From NCBI RefSeq assembly GCF_000247815.1, contig NC_021700.1:25340687-25404686 (forward strand): a stretch of 64,000 nucleotides of DNA, read 5' to 3'. A model generated the notes under the pieces. The model made no database searches, was not told the DNA's origin, and saw only the letters and a program-made list of their open reading frames with translations. The stretch comes from Ficedula albicollis. Lineage: Eukaryota; Chordata; Aves; Passeriformes; Muscicapidae. The translations under genes and the position numbers were made by a program. Of this stretch, positions 51,835-64,000 are shown one piece after another; position 1 is the first letter of the stretch; each line of letters begins with the position of its first letter.

Positions 51835-53522
51835 CAATGCGCTTGCAGCTGGCTGTAGACAGAGAATTGGGTGGACTAGGTTACTAATTTGGAGTCACGC
51901 TGTATATGAAACATTATCATATTGGCAGAGTTCTGAATTACATCCATCTGGTTATTTAAGGCAGTAACTTATGAGTTACTGACTCACGAGAACTGTGCTT
52001 ATGAGCCAGTCCAGACTGGCTGCTTGTGGATGTGAGGTGAGGAGGGCAAGTTTCTGTTGTTTCCAAAATGGGCCAGGGCCCCAACACATTATATCTCAGG
52101 GAGTCTGAGACTCTGTTTGTGAGTATTAGAGGAAGAGATCAAATTCCCTTTTTACTTCAAAGGTATAAGTTGAGACCACTGGGGATTAAATATTTTGACA
52201 AATGCTGTTTGGAATGAGTTTTGTTTGTGTAGATAAAGTGTGGTAATTTATAAATGTATTATCAAATCAGTTCACTTTATTTTGTAATCCTGCTGACAAG
52301 CTTTCTTCTCTTTGTGTTAATTTCCGTGGTAAAACAATTTTGGTTCTCAATGCAAGGCTGCTATTTGACCAACAATGGCAAGGTCAAGTATTGTTCAGGA
52401 AATGGCTTCTGAGTTTGTTTCCTTTCTGTTATCTGTCAGTCATAGTAATTCTTTACTATGAATTAATGCCTAATAATCTCTTTAAATTAAGAGCCTCTTC
52501 TTTAAATGAACAGTGACTGAATCTACGCCACACCCTTTACCCTCTGGGAAAAAGAGGGAGAGAAGAAGCACTTGCAGAGTAGATAATAGAGCTCTGTATA
52601 TTGTAATGAAGTTATTGCCCTTCTTTATTACCAGGACATTATCCAATTGAAGTACTCTTTGCAAAACAGTTTATCCAACTGTGCTCAAATAAAGTACTTG
52701 TTTAGCTAAAATGTCTTATCCTCTCTATTGCCACTTTTGTACTAATGTAATAGGAAGGCTTATCCAATGACCTTGAGCCACTTTCTTCCTGTTTCTTCAT
52801 ATAAAATATTTATATTCTATAAATATAGTGGCTCTTATTTGATCTTTCAGCATATATTATTATAATATACTATAAACATTATTTCTTATTTATTTATTCC
52901 AGATATTATAGTACAGATATTTTTATCACCCATAATTCAATCATTAAAAAGTAGAGTACATTTTCAGTTTGGCTTTGTTTTTCATTTTGATTGATTTGAT
53001 GCACCTAAAGTTTACATAAAAACTTGTGATGAAAAATTATGGTGTATGAAATTTGAGTAGTTGGTCATCTTGGGACTGAAAAGTGTCCTAGTTTCATAAA
53101 AAAGAGATAATGAATTTCAGCATCCTCTCCAAAACCATGTTTCCAAGATTTATCTAAGTTTGCTCTTTTCCACATGCCAGTGCCTTGGTGTGAACCTAGT
53201 TCTTAGCAGGTGGAAGGACATGAATGGATAGTTTCCATTAAATGAGTTTCCCCCCCCCAGATTATTCATGTCTTATTAGTTTTTGTATAAACTTCATCCT
53301 GGTACATTGGCTTCCTTACCTTTATAGACCACACAGCTGATCCTGATTAGAAAACATTTCTGTCTCTCAGTGGATCTAAATTTCACGCTGTGTGGATGAT
53401 TATATACTGTGTTTTATTTAGTCAGAAGTGATACATGAAATCTCAAGTCAGACTTTGTTCTGAATATGAAAGAGAGCCTCTTAAAGAGAGTTATTCAAGG
53501 TAATTCAGATTCAGAATTTTTT
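51835..53522. other. Unique, AT-rich sequence, no gene seen
   Basis: Very AT-rich around 52800-52920. A 9-nt C run lies near 53252. No exon or repeat family is recognised. Confidence 0.55.
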
Positions 53523-53527
53523 CAGAT

Positions 53528-54085
53528 TTTTTTGATTTAACCCCAGCTGTTTCCTGATCCCTACACAACCATTTGCTCACTCCCCACTGGTGGGATGGGG
53601 AAGAGAATTGGAAAGGCAAAAGTGGAAAAACTTGTAGGCTGAGATAAAGATAGTGTAATAGAGAAAGCAAAAGCCATACACATAAACCAGGCAAAACAAG
53701 GAACTCATTCAGTGCCTCCTGTGGGCAGGCAGGTGTTCAGCAATCTCCGGGAGAGAAGGCCCCACCACACACAGCATTTACTGGGAAAGACAAAGGCCAT
53801 CACTTTGAGCATCTCCTTTTTCCTTCTCCTTCCCCCAGCTTTAAATCTGAGAAATATGCCTTACAGTACAAAATATTCCTGCTGTCCCAGCCATGTTCCC
53901 TCACAACTGCGTGTGCATCCACAGTTTCCTTATTGCTGGGTTGGGATGAGGAGCAGAAAAGGTCCAAGTGCTGCTCAGAAATAACCAGAGCATCCCTGTG
54001 TTACCAGTATTACTTCCAAAGCAAATCCAAACACAGCCACATGCTAGCTATTGTGAAGAAAGTAAACTCAGTGAAAACCAGCAGG
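53528..54085 (-). mobile_element. Solo LTR of a second avian ERV family, minus strand
   Basis: In sense (minus) orientation the LTR runs from a decayed 5' end (CCTGCTGGTTTTCACTG, normally TGTGCTGGTTTTGGCTG) through 'cacaatagctagcatgtggc', 'ctgcttctcatcccaaccca', a TATA-like GATTTAAAGCTGG, 'gaacacctgcctgcccacag', 'aatgagttccttgttttgcc', and ends near GGGGTTAAATCAAAAAAA. CAGAT lies directly on both sides (53523-53527 and 54086-54090), a 5-bp target-site duplication that fixes both edges although both terminal dinucleotides have mutated. About 558 bp, with no internal genes, so a solo LTR. The family is recognised from memory of bird genomes. The open frames at 53712-54174 are not genes. Confidence 0.87.
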
Positions 54086-54090
54086 CAGAT

Positions 54091-54730
54091 CTATCTTGTA
54101 ACCTGGGGACACTGTCTTTCATTGGGATGGAACAACATTCCTCTACTACTATAACTCATTACATCCTTTTCTAAATTCACTTGTCTTATAACTCATTCCC
54201 TGTAGTCCTTTTTAATGTGTTTGTGGCAGCAATTTTACCTTTAGTAGATCATGTTTTTCTAGTTGCTCTGGGAAATAATCTATAGAAAATAGTTACACAT
54301 TTCAAATGATGAGGCTTTCATCAAAGAATAAGCTTTCTGCACAGGCCTTTGTATTTCATAAACAAATCAATTACTATGATGTCAGCGTGTTTATAATTTC
54401 AGTCCTGGGAACATTTTCTTGGCGTCTGGGTTTGATCTACTAGGTGTGTCTAATTCTTATAAAGCCACAGCTGTGTGAATTGGACTTCCTAGGAAAGTCT
54501 GTCATATCTCAGCATTTCAATGTAATACAAGTTCTCTCTCATTTCTCACCTTTGAATTGTTCTGAAGCCCAGAGCATTTTTATAATTGAATTCTAAGTTT
54601 CACAAAAGAACATAAAGTGACATTTCCTACAGCCTCAAAGACCAAAATTTTTCCTTTTGGATTCTAGCACAAGAACAAAGACAGTTCAAAATTTGGCTCA
54701 TTATTTAAGCCTTGAAACATATTTAGAGTA
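54091..54730. other. Unique sequence, no gene seen
   Basis: Nothing recognisable. Confidence 0.55.
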
Positions 54731-54846
54731 CACTAAAGAAAAAACAAAACAAACCTCCCAAACAAACAAACATACAAACAAAACCAAAACCAAAACCACA
54801 CCAAACCAAACCAGCAAAAACCCCCAACAACAAGAAAACCCAAACC
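54731..54846. repeat. A/C-rich low-complexity tract, (AAAC)n-like
   Basis: About 115 bp with words AAAC, CAAA, AACC and ACCAAA and almost no G or T. The 71-codon frame at 54657-54872, rich in T, K, N and Q, results from it. Confidence 0.9.
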
Positions 54847-57800
54847 CTGTTCTTTTCCTGTTTTGCATATAAAGTGCTAGCTTTACCTTTAGATATTTAG
54901 AGATGAGTGTTAAAATGAAAGACAGCGCTACAAACTCAATGTTTTGTTGTCATTTGGGGTTTTACTTAGGTTTTATTTGGGAGTGGGGTAGCTGTCATAG
55001 AGCAATTCACTTTTCTCGGATATTGCTATTTCCAGATATTTTCCAGCTGTATATCTAGTATTTCAAGCATTGATCTCATTTTGATAGTAAGGTGCCATTT
55101 TGAGATTGCAGCAATGTGCATACAGCCACACCTGCTTTATATGAAAAATATCTGTCTGCATTGCATAAATATTGAGTATTTGAAGCATCTTTATTTCAGT
55201 AAGATTTCAGTGTGTAACATCCAATATTATTTTAATTTCCAGAACAAAATGCCAGGTAATTTCATTTAGACCAATAGGCCTTCCATTATGGGGAGCAGTG
55301 TGAGCACCCTTTGTGTAAATGACTTGAGGTCATCCTGAGGGATAACAGCCTGCAACAACACGATCAGAAAGGCAGAGCCTTTTTCTATCCATCTCATGTA
55401 TGATGGTGACAGAAGGACGCCGACTGTTGAAATTCTTCCGTTAAACTTTTCAGCCCAGATTAAACCATATTGGGCTGGCATGAGATGGACTGAGGATCAG
55501 AGGATATGGGGGTGGATCTTTTTCTGCAATGCTTTTCTGCAGAATTAGGTATGTTCTTCTCTACTGTGGCCAAATCTGCCTGTATATTTTTGGCTCTTTC
55601 TGTTCTGAGATTCTCCCTGCAGTTGTGAGAGAAGTGGTATCACTAAGCTCCTGGATTTCTGCTGGTGCCTTGGTGTCCACGTAAGCCAGGATCATCATCT
55701 ATTTGGGTAGTTCAGTCCAGCTAAATAGCTTCTGCAATGGAGGTGTCTAGTCAGAGACGATTAGTGACGTATTGGAAGGTCCAGAACCTCAATCTAAGGC
55801 CAGTGACCACTCATGTAGACCTTGTATCCTCATGAGATACCTTTCCTCTCAGGCAGTCTGCTATTTGAGTTTTCCTACCATCAAGGTGTCACAAGAACAT
55901 TTTGATTGGCATTACTGTAGATTGTCAGAGGGCAAGACAGCAGAAACCAATCTCCTCTTAATGCAACCAAGTTCAGTGTAGCAGAATTTATTAACCTATG
56001 AAGTGGGAGAGTCGAGATCTCTATAGGATGTGGAACAAAATAATCAGGTTCTGCTCTCTGATTTGGACCTCTGAGAAGGTCCTCAAGTTTCTCACTGTAT
56101 CTCACAGGAGCATATTTTAATTTCCTTTCAGTTTTTCTTCTGCACACATACACCCATAAACTGTGCTTGGAATCTTTCAGCAGGAGCTTATAAGACAGCA
56201 GTGGGCTGTGTGAATCCTCTCACATAGCCAAGCTCTTCACCAAATGGAGCAGAATGTAGTCTGCTTAGGAGCTAGGAGAGTGAGGAGGTGGTGTTTAAGC
56301 TGATGGAAGCAGCACTGTGCTGGGGTGGCTTGTGAGCTGTTGTGCTGCTCTTCCTTTTGCCAGGCCAGAGTTGTCTGAGCCTAGACAACTTGGTGAGTGA
56401 TCCTCAGGTCTTAGATGCTTACCCAGCCTAGCCCTGCACTTCAGTGGAAACTGTTACCTATTGTCTGTGATTCATCCCCGAAGGGCCCCCAATCCCCTTC
56501 CGGCCCTCTCAATCAGATAGCGTGTCCCTTGAGCTTCTGAGCCATTTTGAGCTTTATGACACACAGACTGCCACTGGCTTAGGCCAGCCAGTGGGATCAT
56601 TAGCAGGCACATCACTCGCACCGAAGCTGAGAAGGATTCTGTTACAGGCTGCTCCCAGCGCTGCTCGGCCAATAGCTTTCTTTCTGTACAGCTGAGACAT
56701 CAGGCCATTGTAAGGAGCAGCTTGTACCTCCTTTGTGGCTTTGTGTCATGGCTCACAGTTATAAATGCACCTGAATACAATGAGGCTTCTGTACAAGGCA
56801 TGTTCTGGCTGGAGAAGGCGTTGCATTATCCTCCTGTTTCCGTTTGTCCTCGAATGGAGAGGAAACCATCCATCCAGCTGCACTGCCTTGTCACACAAAG
56901 AGTTTTCCAGTGAAGTGCACTCCGTGTACGTAACTATGTTTTAGCCTTCAAAGACTGTGTTTCATTCCCATTACATGGACAGTAAAACCTAAAAGAAATC
57001 ATCTCATTATGTAGAGATGAAGCTCCCTCCACTCCAGTAAAAATGCATCAAATTCAGCAGAACTGTGAAGTTTTTGCATCGGGAAAAAGGATGCAAAATC
57101 ATATCAGCTGGGCTGCCATTGACACCCAATAGGATGCTGACCTCACCTTTGTGCTTGTGCTGCTGCTGGCCTATGTTATTCACCAATCCACAGTTCCCAA
57201 GAAAAAAGCCCTATGAGCATCAAACCAGTAGCACGGAAAATTCATGAGTTATACTAAAGCTTGCCAAAAAGTTGAGGAAGATACCAGCTGTGCCCAGGAT
57301 ATAACTGACCCACTGGTCAGTTAACATGGCCTGTGCTTGAATTCTAGCTGCACTGGTTCTGTGGAACTGCAGCACAGATGGACCCACCCTGCCATTTGTT
57401 GTGTGCTATCCCCACTACCATCTGAAAGCTCCAGAAAAAAAAACCCAAAATGAACACAAACTATGATTTACACGCTGGCAACTCAACAGGAGAGTAACTG
57501 TTACAGGAAGAACACCTAATATAGGAAGTTTAATGAGGTTAGATGGAAGAGGGAAAAGAACATTAGAGATACTGTCTTTTAAGATACTTTGCAAGCTTTC
57601 TAGACTTTCTTGGTTTCTTTTGATTGTAGCAGGAGTCATGCAGCTAAATCTTTCCACAGTGCTTTGTGTTACTCTACTGAATTTAGACTGAGACTTCCAT
57701 GGCTTTTCTGATTTTAGTTGGCACTTGTCCTAAATTTTTGTTTCTACTTAAGCTTCCATCACTTTCTTCTGGGTGTTTCTTTCCTGTATGTGTGTGGTTT

Positions 57801-60800
57801 TTTTTCATTTTTGGGTTGAGTCTGTAGTGATTAATATCTTGGTAAAAGCTTTCCACAACTGACTTTTTCTAATACTGTTGGCTATTGTTGGTTATTTAAG
57901 CTGTTCAGTTCATGTCCTGCAAATCCAGAGTAGATTTCTAGCTTCTTTGTTTGTCTTATTATAGAAGGCAGATTAGTATTTGATTATAGAGCTGTTGATA
58001 GAGAACATCAGGAATCACTTCAGAACAACACAAAGGAGCAGAAAACAAAACCAGGCTGTGTTATTTAGACATTAAGAATTTAGAATACACTGGATTATGC
58101 TAGAAGCAGAAGAAAATCAAGGTACTATTTAATAGAAAATACATATTGTACATATTTCTGGAGCAGAGGATCCCAGTGTTCTGGTCAGATTAATGAGAAA
58201 TTCTGCAGTCTCTTTAACTAGTGTATTGACTATTTAAGAGACGGAGGGGAGGTAGGTATGAGGGGATTCCTGGCTGTTTCAAATTTTTTCTTTCTTATTT
58301 CCTAATTACAATAGGAGTTAGGATCTGCAGTTATTTCTTATATCTCATGATGTTAATAATACATTTAAAAATTAAGAGTCTTCTCTTTTCTCTCTGTGAG
58401 GTAACTGCATTTAAGTCCCATGAGTTGGTCAAAATAGCTCCCAGTATAACTTAGTTATCTAAATAGATAAAGCCATCCTTTATCTAGTAGGCATAAATGT
58501 CAGGGCTCACATGCCTGGATTAGCACTTGCTAGTGACATGGACACCACAGTAATCATTCTAGAAATAACCTGGCATCAGTGGAATAATTGGTAAACTCTT
58601 AGCTGCTGAAATAAGGTTTGGTAATAAGCAGAACATGGAAGAGGACACAGCTGATAGCAGTCTGGTTTGGCAAAAAATGCAGCCAGCTAATTAGAGAAAT
58701 GTTAATGGCGTTGTTAGAGAAAGACTGGAAAACTAACTGTGACACTTAATATGTTTTGACTTAGCAGTAACAGATTGGAGACAGAGTTGAAAACATTGTT
58801 TAAAATTGCTTGATGGTAATCAGAGTTTCTTAATGCTCCTCTGAAACAACATAAATTTTAAAAATCAGGGTGAAGAGATATCCATTTCATTTTATATCAA
58901 ATGAAGTAAATGTTACACTCAGAGCAAGGGCTAGAGAAGTTCAACTTTCAGCACTGAGAGGGTTAATATATCACCTTAAGTGATCTCCTTGTCAAGTGTG
59001 ATGCAATAAAGATATATTCAGTGCACGCCAACAAGGACAAATACCTCTGCACAGGTATTGAATGTCTTGCTTTCTGCCTTACCATATCCAAACTCACATT
59101 TATGAGTCTAAATCCCTAGTGGCTCTTAGTTTAGAGTCCTAAAAAAGAGACACCTGCCAAGTTTCAGATCTGGGCCCACTGTGATCTATCCACACTCAAT
59201 ACCAATATTTATCTGAAAGAGAGAATGTATGTGGAAAAGGGAAGGTACATATATTGCACACATGTACGTACATACATGTGATCAGCCCACTTTGATCCAG
59301 GGCTCAGCTGAAGCATTGTTCCATCTCTATGTTTTGGCACCTAAGCTTTTATTCACAGGGTCAAATTACACAGCATTAGTAAATAGTTTTAGTGAGGCAG
59401 GTAGAAGGGTGATTGAGGACACAGGACACCATCAAAAAAGAGAAGAGGGTCTGGCATTGCAATTGCAGGCTGAGGAAATGTGTATAACTACAAAGCAAAG
59501 CTCAGGCGTGCTGTCTTGCTCTTGACTGACTGTTACAGTGGAGGAGGACCCAACAATAAATGATGGCATCACAAGCTCTTTCTTCCAAATAGTTTCAGGC
59601 AGATTTGCAGGCAAACGCTGAAAAAGAGAATGGCAGATGTGTTTGTGGAAGTAAAGAAATTATTTTTGTTTTGCTAGATTGTTTTCCTTCACAGTAGTTC
59701 CATTTTTGCTTGGTACAGGAATGCAAATGTTGATATATTGGGTTTGAACAAAGGCCTGTCTTATCCAGCATCCCATCTCTGCTGACAGTGGTCAGCTTAT
59801 GCTCAGCGTCTGCAAAAGGCACACACAAGGTACACCTTCCCCTGATGCATTCTTACAGCTTCCAGCAGCCAAGGGCTCAGATTCTTTCTCAATATTCTTG
59901 GCCTCCACAGGCAATTGATTGACCGTTTGCAGTGTTTTGATCCAGTATTTACTTCCTTTGAGGGGAAAATTTGGGGCTCCCTTTGTTCCAATGGGCACCT
60001 ATTTTGTTTCAAAATAGGAGAGGAAAAAAACTGGGGTCTGATCTCCTGCCCAGGTGTCTTGCCAGCAAAAATCTCAGTTTGCTTGTCATTTTCAGTTGTG
60101 CAGGTGAGTTGATGATGGATGATGGGGTAACTCAAGCTTGGTTTTTTTTAGTGTGGTAAATAAAATGGAATATGTTCCACATGGACTAGGTCATTATCAC
60201 TCATTATAGTATTGGTAAATTGAACAAACAACTGGTTAGAACTTGCACTGTGTTAAGCCTTTTGATCAACTTTTGACAGGTCATTTTTCTAACATTTTGA
60301 AACTGAATATCATGAGTGGACTTCCTGAATAAAGGAATATAAATTATATATGGATCTGAATGCATTTGTATACATACATGGATATGTGTATCTGTAAAGA
60401 GGCAGAGAATATGCTCTTCTAGATTGGAATTTTCAGTCTTTTGATATTCAGGATCAGTATAAAAATGAACAAGACCTAGTTTGGAGTTTGAGATTTTAAC
60501 CTAATTGTAGTAGTATCCTTTTTGTTTTTAAAAATTGTGGATGTGTGACCTGCAGTATAGTAGTGACTAGGTTTGGCTGGTTAGAAATCATTAGCTATAC
60601 AAATTCTGTAATTATTGACATGAAAATGTCAATTCACCCTGCAGTATAACATTGGTTTACTCAAGAAAAATGATGGTATTATTTTACTTAAAATAAAGTA
60701 TCTTCTGTTTTTACTTGTGATCACTCTGTAACAGTCCCTATCAGTTTGAGACAAGTGGGATGGCATCTGTACGAACTGAAACAGGAGTACATCCTTTGCC

Positions 60801-63800
60801 ATCATATGTCTCCCTAGAACCTGGCTTCATTCAGTAGGCTCAGTATACTACGGTTTAATGTGAAAACTGTACAAGTTGGCCAGATCCTGAAGCCTTGTTG
60901 GTTTCTCAAGCATTATTAATAGCTTTCTTTGTAGGTTCTTATCCACATGACTTGCTTTTAATGAATTTCAGGCACCCATTCTGCTCATGTCAGTCTCCCT
61001 TGCTAAGGAAATACTAGAGTTTCAGCTACTGAGAGTCTTCCAGAAAAAAAGGAATGAAACCAAGTGAGATTTTTTAAAAACACTCTTAAGAAAGTAGATT
61101 GGTGAATTTGGCATTGAGGAACTAAAGGAGGACCTTAAAATATTACTGTTACATCTTAGCTCTAGAGCTATGTCCTGGGGTCTGCAAAGCTTACAGCTGC
61201 AGACATTCATTTCAGCACTCCTTAATATGGCAAGAGTTCACTAAATTGTCAAAAAGACTCTGAGGAAAAACTGATCTTAAAAATAGAGCACTGTAGGTTT
61301 TTTCCATCAGGCAGGGAAGACATGACTGTATCTGTTAGTCTTACTGATACAGCACTGACAATGCCACCTTACTCACCATCCATATTCAGGATCACATATC
61401 TTAAAATTGCATGAGTGAAGCTGAATTCCAGATGTTGTATAATTCACAAGAATGGTAGCTTCTCTGTCTTAGATGTGCAGCTGTAATTCGCAGTGCTTAA
61501 TTTGACGGCAGATATTATTTGCATTAAACCAAAAGAATTGTCTAACAATAAAAATTTTGGCTATCTGGGAGCTGGCCACCATTGAAACTGGATAAATTTC
61601 CTTCAATGTGTTGCTCAGAGATTGTATGTTATTATTATGAAGGCCATCTTTGGTCGTCATCTTTGAAAAGAAAAGTGAAAACAATACCTGTAGTTTTCTT
61701 GGTAGTTTAAATAATGTCACTTGTCATGCTTTATGTCTCTTTTTTCAGCATTGTCTAATTAGTTACTTTATTAGATTATTTTGGAAATTCTTGACGGGCT
61801 CATCCATGCCATAGTTGAGGGATATCAAATTGGGGGGATCATAGCATTTGGGCTAAGGAAGTGCCCAGATTCAGACAAACAGAGGGCAACAGCTTCTGTG
61901 GGGGCAGGAAGAGTCTCTGTGCCTCGTTTTTCCCAGATTTTCATGGTCTTGATGTTGATTCCTTCTCTGTTAATACCCAGCTCCTGCTAGTTCTGTCCTG
62001 GGACACATAAAGCTGAAGGCAGCCTTGCCTGGAGGAGCTGCCATGGATTGTGGCACTGTGCTGGGCCATGTGCAAGTACTGGGTTGGCAAACTCCAGGTT
62101 AGTCTCTTCTACATCACCCTCTATTGATATATCTGTCTCTCTCCCTCCCTCCATCTCTCTGGTCATAATTTCTGCTGCTTCTCCCCTCTCATAATGCATT
62201 TGCCTCTTCTGCAGAGTATCTCAGTCTTGTTCCTTTTTACTCTACTAAAAACACAATAGCTAAAATAGTTTTCTTTGCCTGTAATTTCCACTCAGTCTTT
62301 ACTCTTTGAATTGGCATCTTCTAGATAAGATTTCAGGTTAGACTTCTCATTTCCAGGGTTTCTGACCAGTTGCAGCTTTCATTACCCATCTCTTTTCTAC
62401 TCCACTCTTCTTCTAGCTGTTTCAATCTAGCTTTTGGTCATGCTTTCCCCCATAAAGTCCTGCACTATTACTTATTAAAGACAATGCCATTCCCTGCCAT
62501 TCACTGAATCTGAAGATCTGACATTTGATCTGTCAAGAGTTTGCTGTAACCCAGATAAGTGAGAGAAACAAATCTGCTTTTGCTCATCCTCACAGAGAAT
62601 GGCAGAACTGACAGGCCATTATGCTCAACTCTTTTCAGGAATTAACATCTTTGATCACTCCCTTGTGGCTACCATCCAGAGTAAAACTGACAGTTTCTTT
62701 GGAAAACACAGAGCAGAAAATCTGGCTATGGTTTGCCCAATTTAATCCAAAGCCCTGGGGCTATGATGAGACCACAACTCTACTAAAAAGAAAGGAAAAT
62801 TACTGCAACATGTGATAAGGTTTTCAGAGTGGGAGTAAGTGTAGGCAGAAGCATGGAAATAGGCCAGTAATTTATACATCCTTATTTCCCATGAGAGATG
62901 AGACATAGAAAATTGTTTAATTTTCTGTCTGTAATTTTTTGCTTCTCTGACTTCTTGTGCATCTTTCTTTCTTCTCTTTTTAATGACTGGTTTCGAGGTT
63001 TCATCTCTGTTAGGGTGCAATCTAGGATCTCTCAATTTTTTGCTCTGTTAACTCATGACTACAAGTAGTGAAGGAACACCTTGGAAAAGTCCATACCTAG
63101 TGACAATGGTATTGTACAGTAAGTGGTAAAACACTGAAGAAGATCATCTTCTTCAAAAAACATACCTCTTCCATGAAAATATACATAAAATTAGTGATGC
63201 CCTCCTCTTGCTACTTCTGTTGTCCTGTGGGAAAAAAGCTTTGTTCAAAACTGGTCATAAACAGCCTGCAAAAGAGATACTTTTGCATGCATATGTGTGC
63301 ATGTATGCCTCTCTGTCCAAATATGCCTTTATCTATGAGCTGCTCATTGTGTCCACCATGAAAGTGTCTGAGCTCATTATCTAGTTAAAATATCTTTTTG
63401 TTCCTCCATCAAAACCACATGGATCTTATTTGCATGAGGCTTTAAACTCCCCACCCTAGATGTTTCTGTAATAGTAGCTGCAGAAAAGAATTTCTGTCAT
63501 TTTGTATTGATGACTAAAGGGTTAGCAGTACAGAAGAAAGAAGGGGGGAATTATCTTGGTAGGCTTGCACTAGTCAATTGAAGTAACCACTACTTGGGTG
63601 GCATAAGGTTTCTGGGATGTATATTACCCTTTAAGGCTTTCTCTTGCCAAAACATCTGGAATCAAAAATGCAATTGTTAGACAGCCACACGTGTTAAAAA
63701 AACAACCAGACAGAGAAAACAGGCCAAAGGAAAAAAAAAACTATGATAAGGCATTGTTGTTACCACCAGGAAATTAGACATTTAAGGTTGTACTTCAAAG

Positions 63801-64000
63801 CAAGTATTTTTATTATGGCATACTTGAATGGTTTGATTTATTGTGCATCAGAGAAAGACTGTAGCAGATCCCCCTGCCTAACAGGGGAAAATACATTCAT
63901 TGTCCAAGAAAGCTGTAAGTGATTTTAAAAGCAGCTTGCAGATAAGAAGAGAATCTTGCTCCTCCCTGCAGCCCCTGTCATTACACACACAAAGCATTGG
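54847..64000. other. Unique sequence to window end, no gene seen
   Basis: About 9 kb without a repeat family or exon I can support. A somewhat GC-richer patch lies at 56480-56680. Short TG/CA-rich patches occur near 59260 and 63284, and a pyrimidine-rich patch near 62110-62200. The 71-codon minus frame at 55266-55481 is the most protein-like short frame here, but I do not recognise it. Confidence 0.5.

Noticed and set aside
55266..55481. 71-codon minus-strand frame with protein-like composition
   Set aside because: No recognised family and no supporting exon signals. Kept only as something a protein search could settle.
63425..63440. Octamer-type word ATTTGCAT
   Set aside because: An 8-base match is expected by chance several times in a window this large.

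Overview
This window looks like non-coding nuclear DNA from a bird, most likely a songbird. The evidence is CR1 LINE fragments with the avian octamer-type 3' end, solo LTRs I recognise from passerine genomes, one amniote-wide MIR-type (CORE-SINE) relic, and an AT-rich background in which every open frame is short. I find no convincing protein-coding exon, no RNA gene, no CRISPR array and no bacterial-type feature. The window is therefore intergenic or intronic, and I cannot name a flanking gene from the sequence.

Layout. Positions 1-1923 are unique sequence. Positions 1924-3541 hold a repeat cluster: two minus-strand CR1 3' ends head to tail, then a minus-strand solo LTR. Positions 3542-16700 are mostly unique but carry several short, very similar tandem duplications (near 5.7, 11.5, 12.1 and 14.0-14.8 kb), a MIR-type relic near 12.4 kb and a plus-strand CR1 near 13.2-13.7 kb. 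Positions 16.7-30.6 kb are nearly all unique, with an AT-rich tract and small duplications. Positions 30.67-32.40 kb hold a plus-strand solo LTR of the same family as the first one. It has a 5-bp target-site duplication and a 907-nt uninterrupted C run in its middle. The stretch 37.2-38.8 kb holds a likely ERV LTR-end/leader relic and an old minus-strand CR1. Positions 41.3-41.9 kb are a purine-rich tract. Positions 44.0-44.9 kb hold a CR1 that keeps a recognisable piece of reverse transcriptase. At 46.76-47.13 kb there is a second C run (301 nt) lying exactly between two copies of the same 38-39 bp sequence. Further tandem duplications lie at 47.7 and 49.0 kb, a CR1 at 51.3-51.8 kb, and a third solo LTR (another family, 5-bp target-site duplication) at 53.5-54.1 kb. 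The remainder, to 64 kb, is unique.

No genes work together here. The interest is in genome structure: the two very long C homopolymers, and the many local tandem duplications (periods 17 to 475 bp) with few or no differences between copies. Both may be real. Both are also what faulty gap filling or unmerged haplotype joins leave behind, and raw reads would decide. I see no new molecular system in this window.
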